A DNA stretch of 64,000 bases from positions 744,001-808,000 of the forward strand of contig NZ_JAAGLY010000001.1 of the NCBI RefSeq assembly GCF_010548375.1. Reading direction: 5' to 3'. Position numbers and translations under genes: made by a program. The notes under the pieces were generated by a model. That model searched no databases, was not told the DNA's origin, and saw only the letters and a program-made list of their open reading frames with translations. Shown here piece by piece: positions 7,335-16,953 of this stretch; positions within the stretch are counted from its first letter, which is position 1; each line of letters starts with the position of its first letter. This DNA is from Streptomyces sp. SID13726 (GTDB taxonomy: Bacteria; Actinomycetota; Actinomycetes; Streptomycetales; Streptomycetaceae).

Positions 7335-8087
7335 ATGCGGCTCGACATCGAGGACGTGAGCGTCGCCGGAATCCTCCGGGACATCCGGCTGACCGTGCGC
7401 AGCGGGGCCTTCGTCGGGCTCGTCGGCCCCAACGGCAGCGGCAAGTCGACCCTGCTGCGCTGTGTGTACCGGGCCCTGCGCCCGACCGCGGGAGTGATCG
7501 GGCTCGACGGCGACGACGTGCACGCCATGAACCCGCGCGCCGCCGCCCGGGTGCTGGCCGCGCTGCCCCAGGAGTCGTCGGCCGAGTTCGACTTCACCGT
7601 CGCCGAGGTGGTCGCCATGGGCCGGCTGCCGCACCGGGACCGTACCGCCGCCTCCGACCACGAGATCTGCGCCGCGGCCCTGCGCCGGGCCGGTGTCGAC
7701 CACCTCGCCGGACGCGGCTTCCTCGCCCTGTCCGGCGGCGAGAAGCAGCGCGTGCTCATCGCCCGCGCGCTCGCCCAGCAGCCCCGGGTGCTCGTCCTCG
7801 ACGAACCCACCAACCACCTCGACATCGCCCACCAGTTGGACGTGCTCGGCCTGGTCCGCGACAGCGGCCCGACCGTGCTGGCCGCCCTGCACGACCTCAA
7901 CCTCGCCGCCGCCCACTGCGACCTCCTGTACGTCATCCAGGACGGCCGGATCGTCGCCTCGGGCCCGCCGCACGAGGTGCTCGAACCCGCCCTGCTCGCC
8001 GAGGTGTTCGGGGTCCGCGCCCATCCCGTACGGCACCCGGAGACCGGCGCCGTACAGCTCCTGTTCGACCTCCTCCCACCGGCCTAG
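7335..8087 (+). CDS. btuD: ABC transporter ATP-binding protein (cobalamin uptake)
   Basis: 250 residues with all nucleotide-binding motifs: Walker A GPNGSGKST, Q-loop LPQESSAEFDF, signature LSGGEKQR, Walker B VLVLDEPTNHLD and switch His in LAALHDLNLAAAHCD. The FecE/BtuD-type sequence (HLDIAHQLDVL, GPPHEVL) fits the permease upstream. ATG 7335 is chosen immediately after the permease stop; the overlapping upstream frame is only a shadow of btuC. Energises corrinoid import at the inner face of the membrane. Confidence 0.9.
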   Translation: MRLDIEDVSVAGILRDIRLTVRSGAFVGLVGPNGSGKSTLLRCVYRALRPTAGVIGLDGDDVHAMNPRAAARVLAALPQESSAEFDFTVAEVVAMGRLPHRDRTAASDHEICAAALRRAGVDHLAGRGFLALSGGEKQRVLIARALAQQPRVLVLDEPTNHLDIAHQLDVLGLVRDSGPTVLAALHDLNLAAAHCDLLYVIQDGRIVASGPPHEVLEPALLAEVFGVRAHPVRHPETGAVQLLFDLLPPA

Positions 8088-8127
8088 CCGTCCCGAACGC
8101 CGCCGTCCCCCTTAAGGAACCCCCCTC

Positions 8128-9126
8128 ATGCGCAAGCCCGTCGCCCTGTCCGCCGCCCTCTGCCTCGCCGTGCTCGCCACCGGCTGCGGCGCTCACGTCG
8201 AGTCGTCCGCCGACGCCAGGTCGACCGCCGTCACCCTCACCAACTGCGGCCGGAAGGTGACGTACGACAAGGTCCCCGAGCGGGTCGTCACCAACGACGT
8301 CGGGATCACCGAGCTGATGTTCGCCCTCGGCCTGGAGAACCGCATGGCCGGGTTCGCCATGCCCGACGACAAGGGCGACCTGACCGACGTGCCCTGGAAG
8401 GACGGCTACGACAAGGTCAAGTGGATCTCCAAGGACCAGCTCACCAAGGAGAACGTCCTCGACGCCAAGGGCGACCTCGTCTTCGCCGGCTGGAACTACG
8501 GCTTCCGCGACGACAGCGGCTTCACCCCGGAGGCCCTGAAGAAGCTCGGCATCCCCTCGTACATCCTCACCGAGTCCTGCCGCAACGGCCGCACCAAGAC
8601 CTCCCGCGGCATCATGGCGCCGCTCGACGCCCTGTACGCCGACCTCACCAACCTCGGGAAGCTGTTCGGGGTGGAGCGGCGCGCGGCCGCCCTGATCGCG
8701 GACTTCAAGAAGCGGATCGCCGCCGTGCAGGCCGAGGCGCCCGCGGACCGGCCCAAGGTCTTCCTCTACGACAGCGGCCAGGACCAGCCCTTCACCTCCG
8801 GCCGCTGGGCCACCCCCGACGAGATCATCGCCAAGGCCGGCGGGGTCAACGTCATGCACGACGTCGACGACTCCTGGACCACGGTCGGCTGGGAGAGCGT
8901 GGTCCAGCGGAACCCCGACGCCATCGTGATCTGCAACTACGGCGACGTCAGCGCCGAACAGAAGAAGAAGTTCCTGCTGTCCTACGCCCCGCTGCGGAAC
9001 GTCTCCGCCGTCAAGCACAAGCGGATCTTCGTCCTCGACTACGTCGACCTCGTCGAGAGCCCCCGCAACCCGTCGGCCATAGCCCGCCTCGGCGCCTATC
9101 TGCGGACGGTCGCCGCACAGCGCTGA
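8128..9126 (+). CDS. btuF: ABC transporter substrate-binding lipoprotein (cobalamin uptake)
   Basis: 332 residues. Lipoprotein signal MRKPVALSAALCLAVLATGC, cysteine at about residue 20 following LATG. The mature part is a helical-backbone (BtuF/FepB-like) binding fold: ERVVTNDVGITELMFALGLE, VLDAKGDLVFAGWNYGF, and PDAIVICNYGDVSAEQ near the C-terminus. It captures the substrate at the outer membrane surface and passes it to the permease. Last gene of the riboswitch operon, 40 bp after the ATPase gene. Substrate is inferred from the riboswitch. Confidence 0.88.
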   Translation: MRKPVALSAALCLAVLATGCGAHVESSADARSTAVTLTNCGRKVTYDKVPERVVTNDVGITELMFALGLENRMAGFAMPDDKGDLTDVPWKDGYDKVKWISKDQLTKENVLDAKGDLVFAGWNYGFRDDSGFTPEALKKLGIPSYILTESCRNGRTKTSRGIMAPLDALYADLTNLGKLFGVERRAAALIADFKKRIAAVQAEAPADRPKVFLYDSGQDQPFTSGRWATPDEIIAKAGGVNVMHDVDDSWTTVGWESVVQRNPDAIVICNYGDVSAEQKKKFLLSYAPLRNVSAVKHKRIFVLDYVDLVESPRNPSAIARLGAYLRTVAAQR

Positions 9127-9190
9127 GCAGCGGCACCCGTCGTAGGGTGAATCCCGGACAGGACGGACAGGCGACGCACAGGAGGCCGGC

Positions 9191-9871
9191 GTGACCGGGA
9201 CGACGGTGGCCGAGGTGCTGGCCGAACTCGCGACGCTCGACGACCCGAGGACCCGCGCGGTCAACGAGCGGCACGGCGACGACCACGGCGTGAACCTCGG
9301 CAAGCTGCGCGCCCTCGCGAAACGGCTGAAGACCCAGCAGGACCTCGCACGCGGGCTCTGGGAGACGGACGACACCGCGGCCCGGCTGCTGGCGATCCTG
9401 ATCTGCCGCCCGAAGGCGTTCGAGCGCGACGAGCTGGACGCCATGCTGCGCGCGGCCCGCACCCCCAAGGTGCACGACTGGCTCGTGGGCTACGTCGTCA
9501 AGAAGAGCCCGCACGCCGAGGAGCTGCGCGTGGCCTGGTTCGCCGACCCGGACCCGGTCGTCGCGAGCGCCGGGTGGGCGCTGACCACGGAGCGCGTGGC
9601 GAAGCGGCCCGAAGGTCTCGACCTCCCGGGACTGCTCGACCTCGTCGAGGCCGGCATGAAGAACGCCCCGGATCGCCTCCAGTGGGCGATGAACCACTGC
9701 CTGGCCCAGATCGGCATCGAGCACCCCGCACACCGCGCCCGCGCGCTGGAGATCGGGGAGCGCCTCGAAGTCCTCAAGGACTACCCGACCTCCCCGGGCT
9801 GCACCTCGCCCTTCGCACCGGTCTGGATCACCGAGATGGTCCGCAGACAGCAGGACGGCACGCCGGCTTGA
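9191..9871 (+). CDS. AlkD-type DNA alkylation repair protein
   Basis: 226 residues. HEAT-repeat-like helical protein of the AlkD/DNA alkylation repair family: VNLGKLRALAKRLKTQQDLARGLWETDDTAARLLAILI and VHDWLVGYVVKKSP followed by AWFADPDPVVASAGWALTTERV. AlkD proteins excise cationic alkylpurines by stacking DNA on HEAT repeats. The GTG start at 9191 has AGGAGG five bases upstream. The C-terminal segment GIEHPAHRARALEIGERLEVLKDYPTSPGC is found in actinobacterial members that are not experimentally characterised, so glycosylase activity is inferred. Confidence 0.75.
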   Translation: MTGTTVAEVLAELATLDDPRTRAVNERHGDDHGVNLGKLRALAKRLKTQQDLARGLWETDDTAARLLAILICRPKAFERDELDAMLRAARTPKVHDWLVGYVVKKSPHAEELRVAWFADPDPVVASAGWALTTERVAKRPEGLDLPGLLDLVEAGMKNAPDRLQWAMNHCLAQIGIEHPAHRARALEIGERLEVLKDYPTSPGCTSPFAPVWITEMVRRQQDGTPA

Positions 9872-9883
9872 GCCCGGGCGCGG

Positions 9884-11377
9884 TCAGGAGCGGGACCGAA
9901 CGCGCGCGAACAAGGGCTTGAGCAGGGGCCACAGCAGAAGCAGCAGGACCACCGCGTACACCGTGACCGAGAACGGCGTGTTCACCAGGCCCCGCACACT
10001 CCCGTCGCTGATCTGGAGCGCCCGCCGCAACTGGTTCTCGGCGCCCGGGCCGAGGATCACGCCGATGACGGCGGGCAGCACCGGGAGGCCGTAGCGGCGC
10101 ATGCCGAAGCCGATCAGGCCGATGATCAGCAGGATCACCAGGTCGATCACCTCACCGCCGACCGCGTAGGCGCCGACCGCGGCGAAGAAGAGGATGCCCG
10201 CGTACAGATACGGCCGCGGGATGCGCAGCAGCTTCGCCCACACCGGTGCCAGCGGCAGGTTGAGGGCGAGCAGCAGCACCATCCCGACGAAGAGGGACGC
10301 GATCAGGCCCCACACCAGGTCGGGTTCGTTCGCGAAGAGCAGGGGGCCGGGCTGGATGCCGTACTGCTGGAAGGCGGCCAGCATGACGGCGGCCACGGCG
10401 GTCGTGGGCAGGCCCAGCGTCAGCATGGAGACCAGCGTGCCCGCCGCCGACGCCGAGGCGGCCGCCTCGGGACCCGCCACGCCCTCGATCGCCCCCTTGC
10501 CCCACTCGTCCTTGTGCTTCGACAGCCGCTTCTCCGTGACATAGGAGAGGAACGTCGGGATCTCGGCGCCGCCCGCCGGGATCGCGCCGAACGGGAAGCC
10601 GATCAACGGGCCGCGCAGCCACGCCTTCCAGGTGCGCCGCACGTCCGCCCGGCCGAGCCAGGGCCGTCCGACGGGGATCGCCTCGCCCGTCGTACGGCGC
10701 AGATGGGCCGCCACCCACAGGGCCTCGCCGATCGCGAACAGGCCCACCGCGACGATCACCACGTCGATGCCGTCGGCGAGTTGGAGCGAGCCGAACGTCA
10801 GCCGCTGCTGCCCGGTCATCTGGTCCAGGCCGACCAGCCCGAGCGTCAGACCGATCAGCAGGGACGCGAGGCCGCGCAGCCGGGACGAGCCGAGCACGGA
10901 CGTCACGGCGATGAACGCGAGGACCATGACGGCGAAGTAGTCCGGCGCGCCGATGTCCACCGCGAGGTCGGCGACCGTCGGGGCGAGGGCGACCAGCAGG
11001 ATCGTGCCGGTCAGACCGCCCACGAAGTGCCCGACGGCCGCCGCGGCGAGAGCCTGCGCGCCCCGGCCCGACTTGGCCATCGGGTTGCCCTCCATGGCGG
11101 CCACCACCGCGGCGCTCTCACCCGGGGTGTTGAGGAGGATCGAGGTCGTCGAACCGCCGAACATCGCCCCGTAGTAGATCCCGGCGAACATGATGAACGC
11201 GCCGATCGGGTCGAGCCCGTACGTCACCGGCAGCAGCAGCGCCACCGCCATCGCGGGCCCGATGCCGGGCAGCACCCCGATGGCCGTGCCGAGCAGCACA
11301 CCGAGCGCCGCCCACAGCAGGTTGACCGGGGTGAGGGCCGTACCGAAGCCGTCCAGAAGGGAGTTGAGGGCATCCAT
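9884..11377 (-). CDS. tctA: tripartite tricarboxylate transporter permease TctA
   Basis: 497 residues, about 11-12 membrane helices. TctA hallmarks are visible: [67 protein letters not shown]. TctA is the large membrane subunit of the TTT family, which imports citrate or other tricarboxylates together with TctB and a periplasmic-type TctC binding protein, driven by ion gradient. It ends the tctC-tctB-tctA operon and converges with the AlkD-type gene, the two stops being only 12 bp apart. Confidence 0.93.
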   Translation of the reverse strand: MDALNSLLDGFGTALTPVNLLWAALGVLLGTAIGVLPGIGPAMAVALLLPVTYGLDPIGAFIMFAGIYYGAMFGGSTTSILLNTPGESAAVVAAMEGNPMAKSGRGAQALAAAAVGHFVGGLTGTILLVALAPTVADLAVDIGAPDYFAVMVLAFIAVTSVLGSSRLRGLASLLIGLTLGLVGLDQMTGQQRLTFGSLQLADGIDVVIVAVGLFAIGEALWVAAHLRRTTGEAIPVGRPWLGRADVRRTWKAWLRGPLIGFPFGAIPAGGAEIPTFLSYVTEKRLSKHKDEWGKGAIEGVAGPEAAASASAAGTLVSMLTLGLPTTAVAAVMLAAFQQYGIQPGPLLFANEPDLVWGLIASLFVGMVLLLALNLPLAPVWAKLLRIPRPYLYAGILFFAAVGAYAVGGEVIDLVILLIIGLIGFGMRRYGLPVLPAVIGVILGPGAENQLRRALQISDGSVRGLVNTPFSVTVYAVVLLLLLWPLLKPLFARVRSRS

Positions 11378-11378
11378 G

Positions 11379-11921
11379 TCACAGCACTCCCATCAGTGGG
11401 CCGCCGGGCAGCGGCACTCCGAGCAGGTTGTCGAAGAGGGCGTAGGTGGCGAGGGAGAGCACGGCGGCGATCAGCGGGTCCCGGTCGAAGCGGCGGCTGC
11501 CCAGGGCGAAGGCGGCGCCCCAGAAGAGCAGGGCGCCCGCGAGGGGGAAGCCCAGCGGCTCGATGAGGACGGCCGCGCCGAGGAACACCCCGGCCAGCAG
11601 CAACACCGTGCGCCAGTCGGCGGGTTCGGACAGGTCGACGTCCTCACCGGCCTCCGCCTCGCCGTGTCCGCCGCGCAGCACGTCCACGGCGAGCAGGGCC
11701 GCGATGAGGAGGAGTCCGCCGCCGACGACGATCGGCACGGTCCGCGGACCGACCGGGCCGCGCTGCGCGATGTCCACGTCCATGGTGAGCGCGTCGGTCA
11801 GGACCAGCACGCCGAGCGCCAACAGCAGGACGCAGACGCCGAGTTCGGAGCGGTCGCGCAGCCAGGAGCTCCGCTTCGGTGCCGTTGCCGCTGTCTGTGC
11901 CGCTGTCTCCGGGGTCGTCAC
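11379..11921 (-). CDS. tctB: tripartite tricarboxylate transporter TctB subunit
   Basis: 180 residues with four hydrophobic helices ([82 protein letters not shown]). This is the small membrane subunit of TTT transporters. The GTG start at 11921 overlaps the tctC stop in a GTGA quartet, and its own stop abuts the tctA start, so all three are translated together. The N-terminus ([18 protein letters not shown]) is a cytoplasmic linker. Confidence 0.88.
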   Translation of the reverse strand: MTTPETAAQTAATAPKRSSWLRDRSELGVCVLLLALGVLVLTDALTMDVDIAQRGPVGPRTVPIVVGGGLLLIAALLAVDVLRGGHGEAEAGEDVDLSEPADWRTVLLLAGVFLGAAVLIEPLGFPLAGALLFWGAAFALGSRRFDRDPLIAAVLSLATYALFDNLLGVPLPGGPLMGVL

Positions 11922-12901
11922 AGTCCCAGCTCCTTCAGTACGGACACCACGCGCTCGTCCTGGGCGTCGAGGAAGGCGCCGAACCTGTCGCCGGTGAGGA
12001 AGGCGTCGTCCCAGCCGTTCTCCTTCAGGGACTTCCGCCACTGCGGCGACGCGTGCAACTCCTCGACGAGGCGCACGAGTTTGTCCCGCTCGGCGTCGGA
12101 CAGGCCCGGCGGGGCGACGATGCCGCGCCAGTTGGTGAAGTCCACGTCGTAGCCGGACTCCCTGAGCGTCGGCGCGTCCAGGCCGGACACCCGCTTCGGT
12201 CCGGTGACGGCGAGCAGCCGCAACTCGCCCGCCCTGATCTGCTCCTGGTACTCGCCGACCCCGGAGACCCCGAAGGCGACCTTGCTGCCGAGGATCGAGG
12301 CGAGCAGTTCGCCGCCGCCGTCGAAGGGGATGTAGTTGACATCCTTCGGCGCGATACCGGCGGCCCGCGCCATCAGCATCGGCGCGAGATGGTCGGGACC
12401 GCCCGGCGACGAACCGCCGCCGACCGGCAGCTTGCCGGGGTCCTTCCGCCAGGCCGCGACGAGCTGGTCGATCGTCTCGTACGGCGAGTCCGCGGCCACC
12501 ACGACGACGTCCTGCTCCTCGGTGAGCCGCGCGATCGGCGTGGTGTCGGCGAGGGTCCTGGGCGAGTCGTTGGAGCGCGCGGCGCCGACTACGCCCAGGC
12601 CCATGGACATCGCGAGCCTGCCGTTGCCGTGCTCGCTCACCAGCCGGGCGAGACCGACGGTGCCGCCCGCGCCGGGCAGGTTGAACACCTCGACGTTGTG
12701 CGTGAGCCCCGCGTCCTCGGCGTTCCTGGCCGCGGTGCGGGCCGTGATGTCGTAGCCGCCGCCGGGGGAGTTGGGGACCATCAGACGCAGACCGGGGATC
12801 TGGGTGCCGGTCGCGGAGCCGTCGCCGGCCGCGAGCAGCGGCGGACCCACCAGCAGAAGCGCCGCGGCGCCGAGCACGGCGAGCGGGGTGCGTAGGCGCA
12901 C
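11918..12901 (-). CDS. tctC: tripartite tricarboxylate transporter substrate-binding protein TctC
   Basis: 327 residues. Signal sequence VRLRTPLAVLGAAALLLVGPPLLAAG, then the Bug/TctC fold: LRLMVPNSPGGGYDITAR (ligand loop), VFNLPGAGGTVG, VNYIPFDGGGELLASILG, and GIVAPPGLSDAERDKLV. Exported extracytoplasmic receptor of the citrate-type importer. GTG 12901 is chosen because the upstream codons do not look like a signal and AGGTGG precedes it. It is divergent from a response regulator that most likely controls the operon. Confidence 0.9.
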   Translation of the reverse strand: MRLRTPLAVLGAAALLLVGPPLLAAGDGSATGTQIPGLRLMVPNSPGGGYDITARTAARNAEDAGLTHNVEVFNLPGAGGTVGLARLVSEHGNGRLAMSMGLGVVGAARSNDSPRTLADTTPIARLTEEQDVVVVAADSPYETIDQLVAAWRKDPGKLPVGGGSSPGGPDHLAPMLMARAAGIAPKDVNYIPFDGGGELLASILGSKVAFGVSGVGEYQEQIRAGELRLLAVTGPKRVSGLDAPTLRESGYDVDFTNWRGIVAPPGLSDAERDKLVRLVEELHASPQWRKSLKENGWDDAFLTGDRFGAFLDAQDERVVSVLKELGL

Positions 12902-13058
12902 GGGGCCACCACCTGTCGATACGGGGTCGGGGGAGTGGCCACATGGTGCCCGCGCACCGGCCGTCTGTCCCGCTTCCGCAAGCAACGGAGGTTGTGGTCT
13001 TTACGGTTTCTTGGTCATGATGGGGCGAACCGGAGGGCGGGGACGAAGGAGCGGCCCT

Positions 13059-13739
13059 GTGCAGGAGACGATCGACGTCCTCGTGGTCGACGACGACTTC
13101 ATGGTCGCGCGGGTGCACCGCACCTACGTCGACCGGCTGGCCGCCTTCCGGGTCGTGGGCACCGCGGGCACCGGCGCGGAGGCCATCACGGCCGTCGGTG
13201 AACTCCGCCCCGACCTGGTCCTGCTCGACCTGTATCTGCCGGACGTGTTCGGCCTCGACGTGGTCTCCCGGCTGCGCGCCGACGGCCACGACTGCGACGT
13301 CATGGTGGTCAGCGCGGCACGCGAGGCGGACACGGTCCGCGGCGCCGTACGGCACGGCGTGGTCGACTACCTGCTCAAGCCCTTCGGCTACGAGGAACTG
13401 CGGGCGCGTCTGGAGCGGTACGCGGCCCGCAGGGTCAGCCTCCACGCGGCCGTCGTGCGCGGCCAGGCCGATGTCGACCGCGTCCTGGCGGGGACGGCCG
13501 CGCCCCCGGCCCGGCCGCTGCCCAAGGGCATGAGCGTGGAGACCGCCGAGCTGATCGAACGCACCCTCCGCGACGCCGAAGGCACCCTCTCCGCCACCGA
13601 GTGCGCCGCCCGCACCGGCATCTCCCGTGTCAGCGCCCGCCGTTACCTGGAGCACTTCCACTCCACCGGCAGCGCGGACGTGTCCCTGCGCTACGGCGCC
13701 GCGGGCCGCCCGGAGCGCCGCTACACCTGGCGTCCGTGA
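13059..13739 (+). CDS. CitB/DcuR-type response regulator
   Basis: 226 residues. Receiver domain with acidic triad VVDDDF (residues 10-13), phospho-acceptor Asp57 in LVLLDLYLPD and Lys in LLKPFGY. The C-terminal half has a winged-helix-like HTH (LSATECAARTGISRVSARRYLEHF), as in the CitB/DpiA/DcuR group that pairs with CitA-type sensors of citrate and C4-dicarboxylates. GTG 13059 is preceded by AAGGAG; an ATG at 13017 is possible. It is transcribed away from tctCBA. The usual partner histidine kinase gene is not present on either side. Confidence 0.87.
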   Translation: MQETIDVLVVDDDFMVARVHRTYVDRLAAFRVVGTAGTGAEAITAVGELRPDLVLLDLYLPDVFGLDVVSRLRADGHDCDVMVVSAAREADTVRGAVRHGVVDYLLKPFGYEELRARLERYAARRVSLHAAVVRGQADVDRVLAGTAAPPARPLPKGMSVETAELIERTLRDAEGTLSATECAARTGISRVSARRYLEHFHSTGSADVSLRYGAAGRPERRYTWRP

Positions 13740-13746
13740 CCGCAGG

Positions 13747-14100
13747 TCACGCGGGCTGCCACAGCTCGATCCGGTTGCCCTCCGGATCGGTGACCCAGCC
13801 GAACCGGCCGATGCCGTCCATGTCCTGGGTCTCGGCGGCGACGTCCGCGCCCCTGTCCCGCAGCTGGGCGAGCATCGCGTCCAGGTCGCGGACCCGGAAG
13901 TTGAGCATCGTGCCCTGCGAGCGCGACCCGAAGTAGTCGGTCTCCGCCTCGAAGGCCGCGAACACCGTGGGCCCGGCCTCCTGGAGCCACAGGCCGTGCG
14001 CGTCGGCGTCCAGGCCGAGGCAGTCGCGGTACCAGGCGCTCAGGGCGCCGGGGTCGGTGGCCCGCAGGAAGTATCCGCCGATTCCAAGTACACGTTCCAT
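13747..14100 (-). CDS. VOC family (glyoxalase/bleomycin-resistance fold) protein
   Basis: 117 residues. One vicinal-oxygen-chelate unit pair: MERVLGIGGYFLRATDPGALSAWYRDCLGL at the start, TMLNFRVRDLDAMLAQLRDRGADV and the closing FGWVTDPEGNRIELWQPA, which supplies the metal-ligand Glu. Proteins of this fold act as dioxygenases, isomerases or antibiotic-binding proteins, and the substrate cannot be told from sequence. ATG 14100 is used because the longer frame adds 15 residues without conservation. Its stop is 8 bp from the stop of the response regulator. Confidence 0.85.
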   Translation of the reverse strand: MERVLGIGGYFLRATDPGALSAWYRDCLGLDADAHGLWLQEAGPTVFAAFEAETDYFGSRSQGTMLNFRVRDLDAMLAQLRDRGADVAAETQDMDGIGRFGWVTDPEGNRIELWQPA

Positions 14101-14185
14101 GCGGCCATCGTGCCAGGAGAGCGCCCGGACGGCCCGGCCGGACACCGGTGCCCGTCCCGCCCGGGGCCCTGGACGGTCGTACTCC

Positions 14186-15073
14186 TCACTGATGGGTCCG
14201 GCGGAAGGCGCCGGGGGTCACGCCGGTGTGGCGGGCGAAGAACTTGCGGAAGTTGGTGGGCTCGGGGAAACCCAGGCGGCGGGCGACGGTCGCCACCGGT
14301 TCGTCGGTGTGGGCGAGCAGCCGCTGGGCCTCCAGGGCGACACGGGCGTCGATGACGTGCTTCACGGGCCGCCCGGTCGCGGCCACGCAGGCGCGGGTCA
14401 GCGTCTTGACGGTGTACCCGAGCCGGTGGGCGTAGTCGGCGGCGCGGCGGGTGTCGGCGTAGGACCGCTCCAACTCGGCGCGGAAGCGGGCGTAGACCTC
14501 GCCGCCCGCGTGCGGGTCCGCGTCCGCGCCGGAGTGCGGCAGCCGGTCTATCTGCAACAGCGCGGTGGCCAGCAGGAGTTGGAGGATCTCCGCCGACACG
14601 TCCGGCCCCGGCCGCCCGTACTCGGCCCGCAGCTGGCTCAGCAGGGTGGACAGGGCGGCGTACGCGGGGCTCGGGCCCAGTTGCCGGCACACCGGGCCGT
14701 ACCGCTCGTCCACCAGCCGGTCGGCGCCGCTGAAGCGGGGCGGGAAGGAGGGCCGGAAGAGCAGATGCGTGCCCTCGGTGGTCCCGGGGTCGGTGAACCG
14801 CTGGACCTGGCCCGGCCGGATCCAGAGCAGGGTGCCCGGGCGGCAGGGGTACGTCACGAAGTCGACCGTGTGCTCGCCGCTGCCCGCCGTGATCAGCGTG
14901 AGGGTGTGGAAGTCCAGCCGGTGCACCGCGTCGGAACGGCTGCCCCGGAACCCGCGCCGCTCCCGCAGGGTCGCCAGATCCAGGATCTCGAAGCCGGGGA
15001 CGCGCGCGTCGGGCGGGTTGAAGCCGAGCCGGGGGATCGCCGGGTCCGCGGCGCCCAGGTCGGTGGCACCCAT
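14186..15073 (-). CDS. AraC family transcriptional regulator
   Basis: 295 residues from ATG 15073, which has CTGGAG upstream; an ATG at 15103 would add 10 residues. The N-terminal cupin-type ligand domain (VHRLDFHTLTLITAGSGEHTVDF) precedes a C-terminal double HTH: RAADYAHRLGYTVKTLTRACVAATGRP and VATVARRLGFPEPTNFRKFFARHTGVTPGAFR. It is divergent from a metallo-beta-lactamase-fold hydrolase gene starting 128 bp away, its most likely target. Confidence 0.88.
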   Translation of the reverse strand: MGATDLGAADPAIPRLGFNPPDARVPGFEILDLATLRERRGFRGSRSDAVHRLDFHTLTLITAGSGEHTVDFVTYPCRPGTLLWIRPGQVQRFTDPGTTEGTHLLFRPSFPPRFSGADRLVDERYGPVCRQLGPSPAYAALSTLLSQLRAEYGRPGPDVSAEILQLLLATALLQIDRLPHSGADADPHAGGEVYARFRAELERSYADTRRAADYAHRLGYTVKTLTRACVAATGRPVKHVIDARVALEAQRLLAHTDEPVATVARRLGFPEPTNFRKFFARHTGVTPGAFRRTHQ

Positions 15074-15201
15074 CTCGGTCTCCAGATGTCCTCGATCTAC
15101 CATCCCGCGTCTTCAGCGTACCTCGCCCGCCTGCGGTTTCACGGCGAGAGTGGAGGTCGCAAGGGCGGTGCAGGGCCGCCTTCACCCCAAGGAGCCTCCC
15201 C

Positions 15202-15975
15202 ATGAACGGCACGGTCACGGTCCTCGACAGGGGCGCGGTACGCGTCCACAGCTACATGTCGCCCGCGGACACCTTCCACGCCACCACCCAGCTGATCGAG
15301 ACCCCGGCCCGGATCGTCGCGATCGACGCACAGCTGCTCCCGGCCTACGCCGACGAGGCCGTCGCCTACGCCCAGGGGCTCGGCAAGCCGCTGGACCGCC
15401 TCGTCGTCACCCACGCCCACCCCGACCACTACAACGGCGCCGCCCGCTTCGGTGTCCCGGTCCACGCGCTGGCCCGAGTACGCGAGCAGATCGTCGCCCG
15501 CGGCGACAGCGACCTGCCCACCGGACAGGTCATCCCGGTCAGCGAGTTCACCCCGTCCGTGGCCGTCATCCCGGGCACCGAGGTCATCGACGGCGTTCCG
15601 TTCGTCTTCGAGGCCGTGTCCGGCGGCGAGGCCGCCGACGAACTGCTGATCAAACTCCCCGAACAGGGCGTGCTGATCGCCCAGGACCTCGTCTACAACG
15701 ACGTCCACCTCTACCTCGGCAACAACGACATCACCGGCTGGCAGCGGGCCGTCGACACCCTGGCCGGGGAATCCGGCTACGACACGATTCTTCCCGGCCA
15801 CGGCCTGCCCACCGGTCCTCAGGTCTACGAGGACGTACGGCGCTATCTCACCGACGCCCGCGAGCTGCTCGGTGACGACGGGGAGGCGTACAAGGCGGCG
15901 ATCGTGGACCGGTATCCCTCGTATGCCGGGCCGTTCATCATCGACATCGCCAATCGGTCGCTGTTCGCGGGGTGA
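15202..15975 (+). CDS. MBL-fold metallo-hydrolase
   Basis: 257 residues with the zinc motif THAHPDHYNGA, the later ligand Asp in LLIAQDLVYND-type context (VLIAQDLVYNDVH) and the C-terminal LPGHGLPTG histidine. The family includes lactonases, glyoxalase II and quorum-quenching enzymes; substrate unknown. ATG 15202 follows AAGGAG. It is transcribed away from the AraC regulator, an arrangement typical of an inducible detoxifying or lactonase enzyme and its activator. Confidence 0.87.
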   Translation: MNGTVTVLDRGAVRVHSYMSPADTFHATTQLIETPARIVAIDAQLLPAYADEAVAYAQGLGKPLDRLVVTHAHPDHYNGAARFGVPVHALARVREQIVARGDSDLPTGQVIPVSEFTPSVAVIPGTEVIDGVPFVFEAVSGGEAADELLIKLPEQGVLIAQDLVYNDVHLYLGNNDITGWQRAVDTLAGESGYDTILPGHGLPTGPQVYEDVRRYLTDARELLGDDGEAYKAAIVDRYPSYAGPFIIDIANRSLFAG

Positions 15976-16181
15976 GTGCCGCTCGGTCGGGCGGTCGGAG
16001 GGTCGCGTGATCCGGCGGTCGGAGGGTCGGGCGGGATACATCGGGTGTGTCGGAGGTTTTCGACTCCCGTCGCCTGCCCGAAAAGCGGCGCTGCCCGGAC
16101 TTGGTCTCGTCCAAGTCGTTGACTCCTCCGATGTATTGGTATTGCCTGCGACCTCCACTCCCTCACCGGAAAGGACACGCG

Positions 16182-16856
16182 ATGAACCGGAGATCAGTCC
16201 TGCGGGCCGGGGCGGGCCTGCTGGCGGGCGGTGCCGCGCTCACCCTGCCGCGCGCGCCGCTCGCGGTCGCCGCCGCCGATCCGACGGACGGCTGGACGCA
16301 GACCTCGTTCACCTACAGCTGGCAGAAGCCCTGGAACCTCGACCTGAGCGAACGGCACAGCAGCAGCGGTGGGGTCCACCGGATGTGGGTGTACGACACC
16401 GACGAGCCCTTCGAGGAAGGCAGTTCGACCGATCCGCGCACCGAGATGCGCTGGAAGGTCGACTACACGACGGGCAACCGCATGTGGGACGCCGACGTGT
16501 ACCTCCCCTCGGGCACGGACGGCGCGTCCTTCGTCCAGATCCTGCGCGGCGTCCACCCCTCGGGCACCCCGGCCACCGACATCATGCTCAACGTCTACGA
16601 CACCGGCGGCGGCACCGTGCGCCGCTACGACGGCACGGTGCTGAAGACAGGGGCGTACGACACCTGGTTCAACGTGAAGATCGCCCACCAGGCGACCACC
16701 GGCACCGGCACGGTCAAGGTCTACCTCGACGACTCCCTCGCCCTGACGGTCGCCGACCGGGGCCCGGCCACCCGCTACTTCAAGAACGGCGTCTACAACC
16801 ACGGCTCGGGCCGCGCGGAGGCCCGTTTCCGCGACATCCGGTACTGGACGCGCTGA
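16182..16856 (+). CDS. secreted PL20/PL7-like polysaccharide lyase domain protein
   Basis: 224 residues. Signal with a twin Arg (MNRRSVLRAGAGLLAGGAAL...AVA) suggesting Tat export. The rest is a single beta-jelly-roll of concanavalin-A type: SSTDPRTEMRWKVDY resembles the RxE strand of PL7/PL20 lyases, MWDADVYLPSGTDGASFVQI and TRYFKNGVYNHGSG resemble the YFKxGxYNQ strand. PL20 members depolymerise glucuronans. The assignment is by motif likeness only; the catalytic residues were not individually verified. GGAAAGGA precedes ATG 16182. Isolated between two unrelated genes. Confidence 0.6.
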   Translation: MNRRSVLRAGAGLLAGGAALTLPRAPLAVAAADPTDGWTQTSFTYSWQKPWNLDLSERHSSSGGVHRMWVYDTDEPFEEGSSTDPRTEMRWKVDYTTGNRMWDADVYLPSGTDGASFVQILRGVHPSGTPATDIMLNVYDTGGGTVRRYDGTVLKTGAYDTWFNVKIAHQATTGTGTVKVYLDDSLALTVADRGPATRYFKNGVYNHGSGRAEARFRDIRYWTR

Positions 16857-16953
16857 CCCGGACTGATCACCCCCCATGTCCGGTGCGTCCGCGGTCGCTT
16901 CGGCCGGTGACGTGGAGGCGGCGGTGCAGCTGGTCCGCCAGGGCGCGGAGCCC

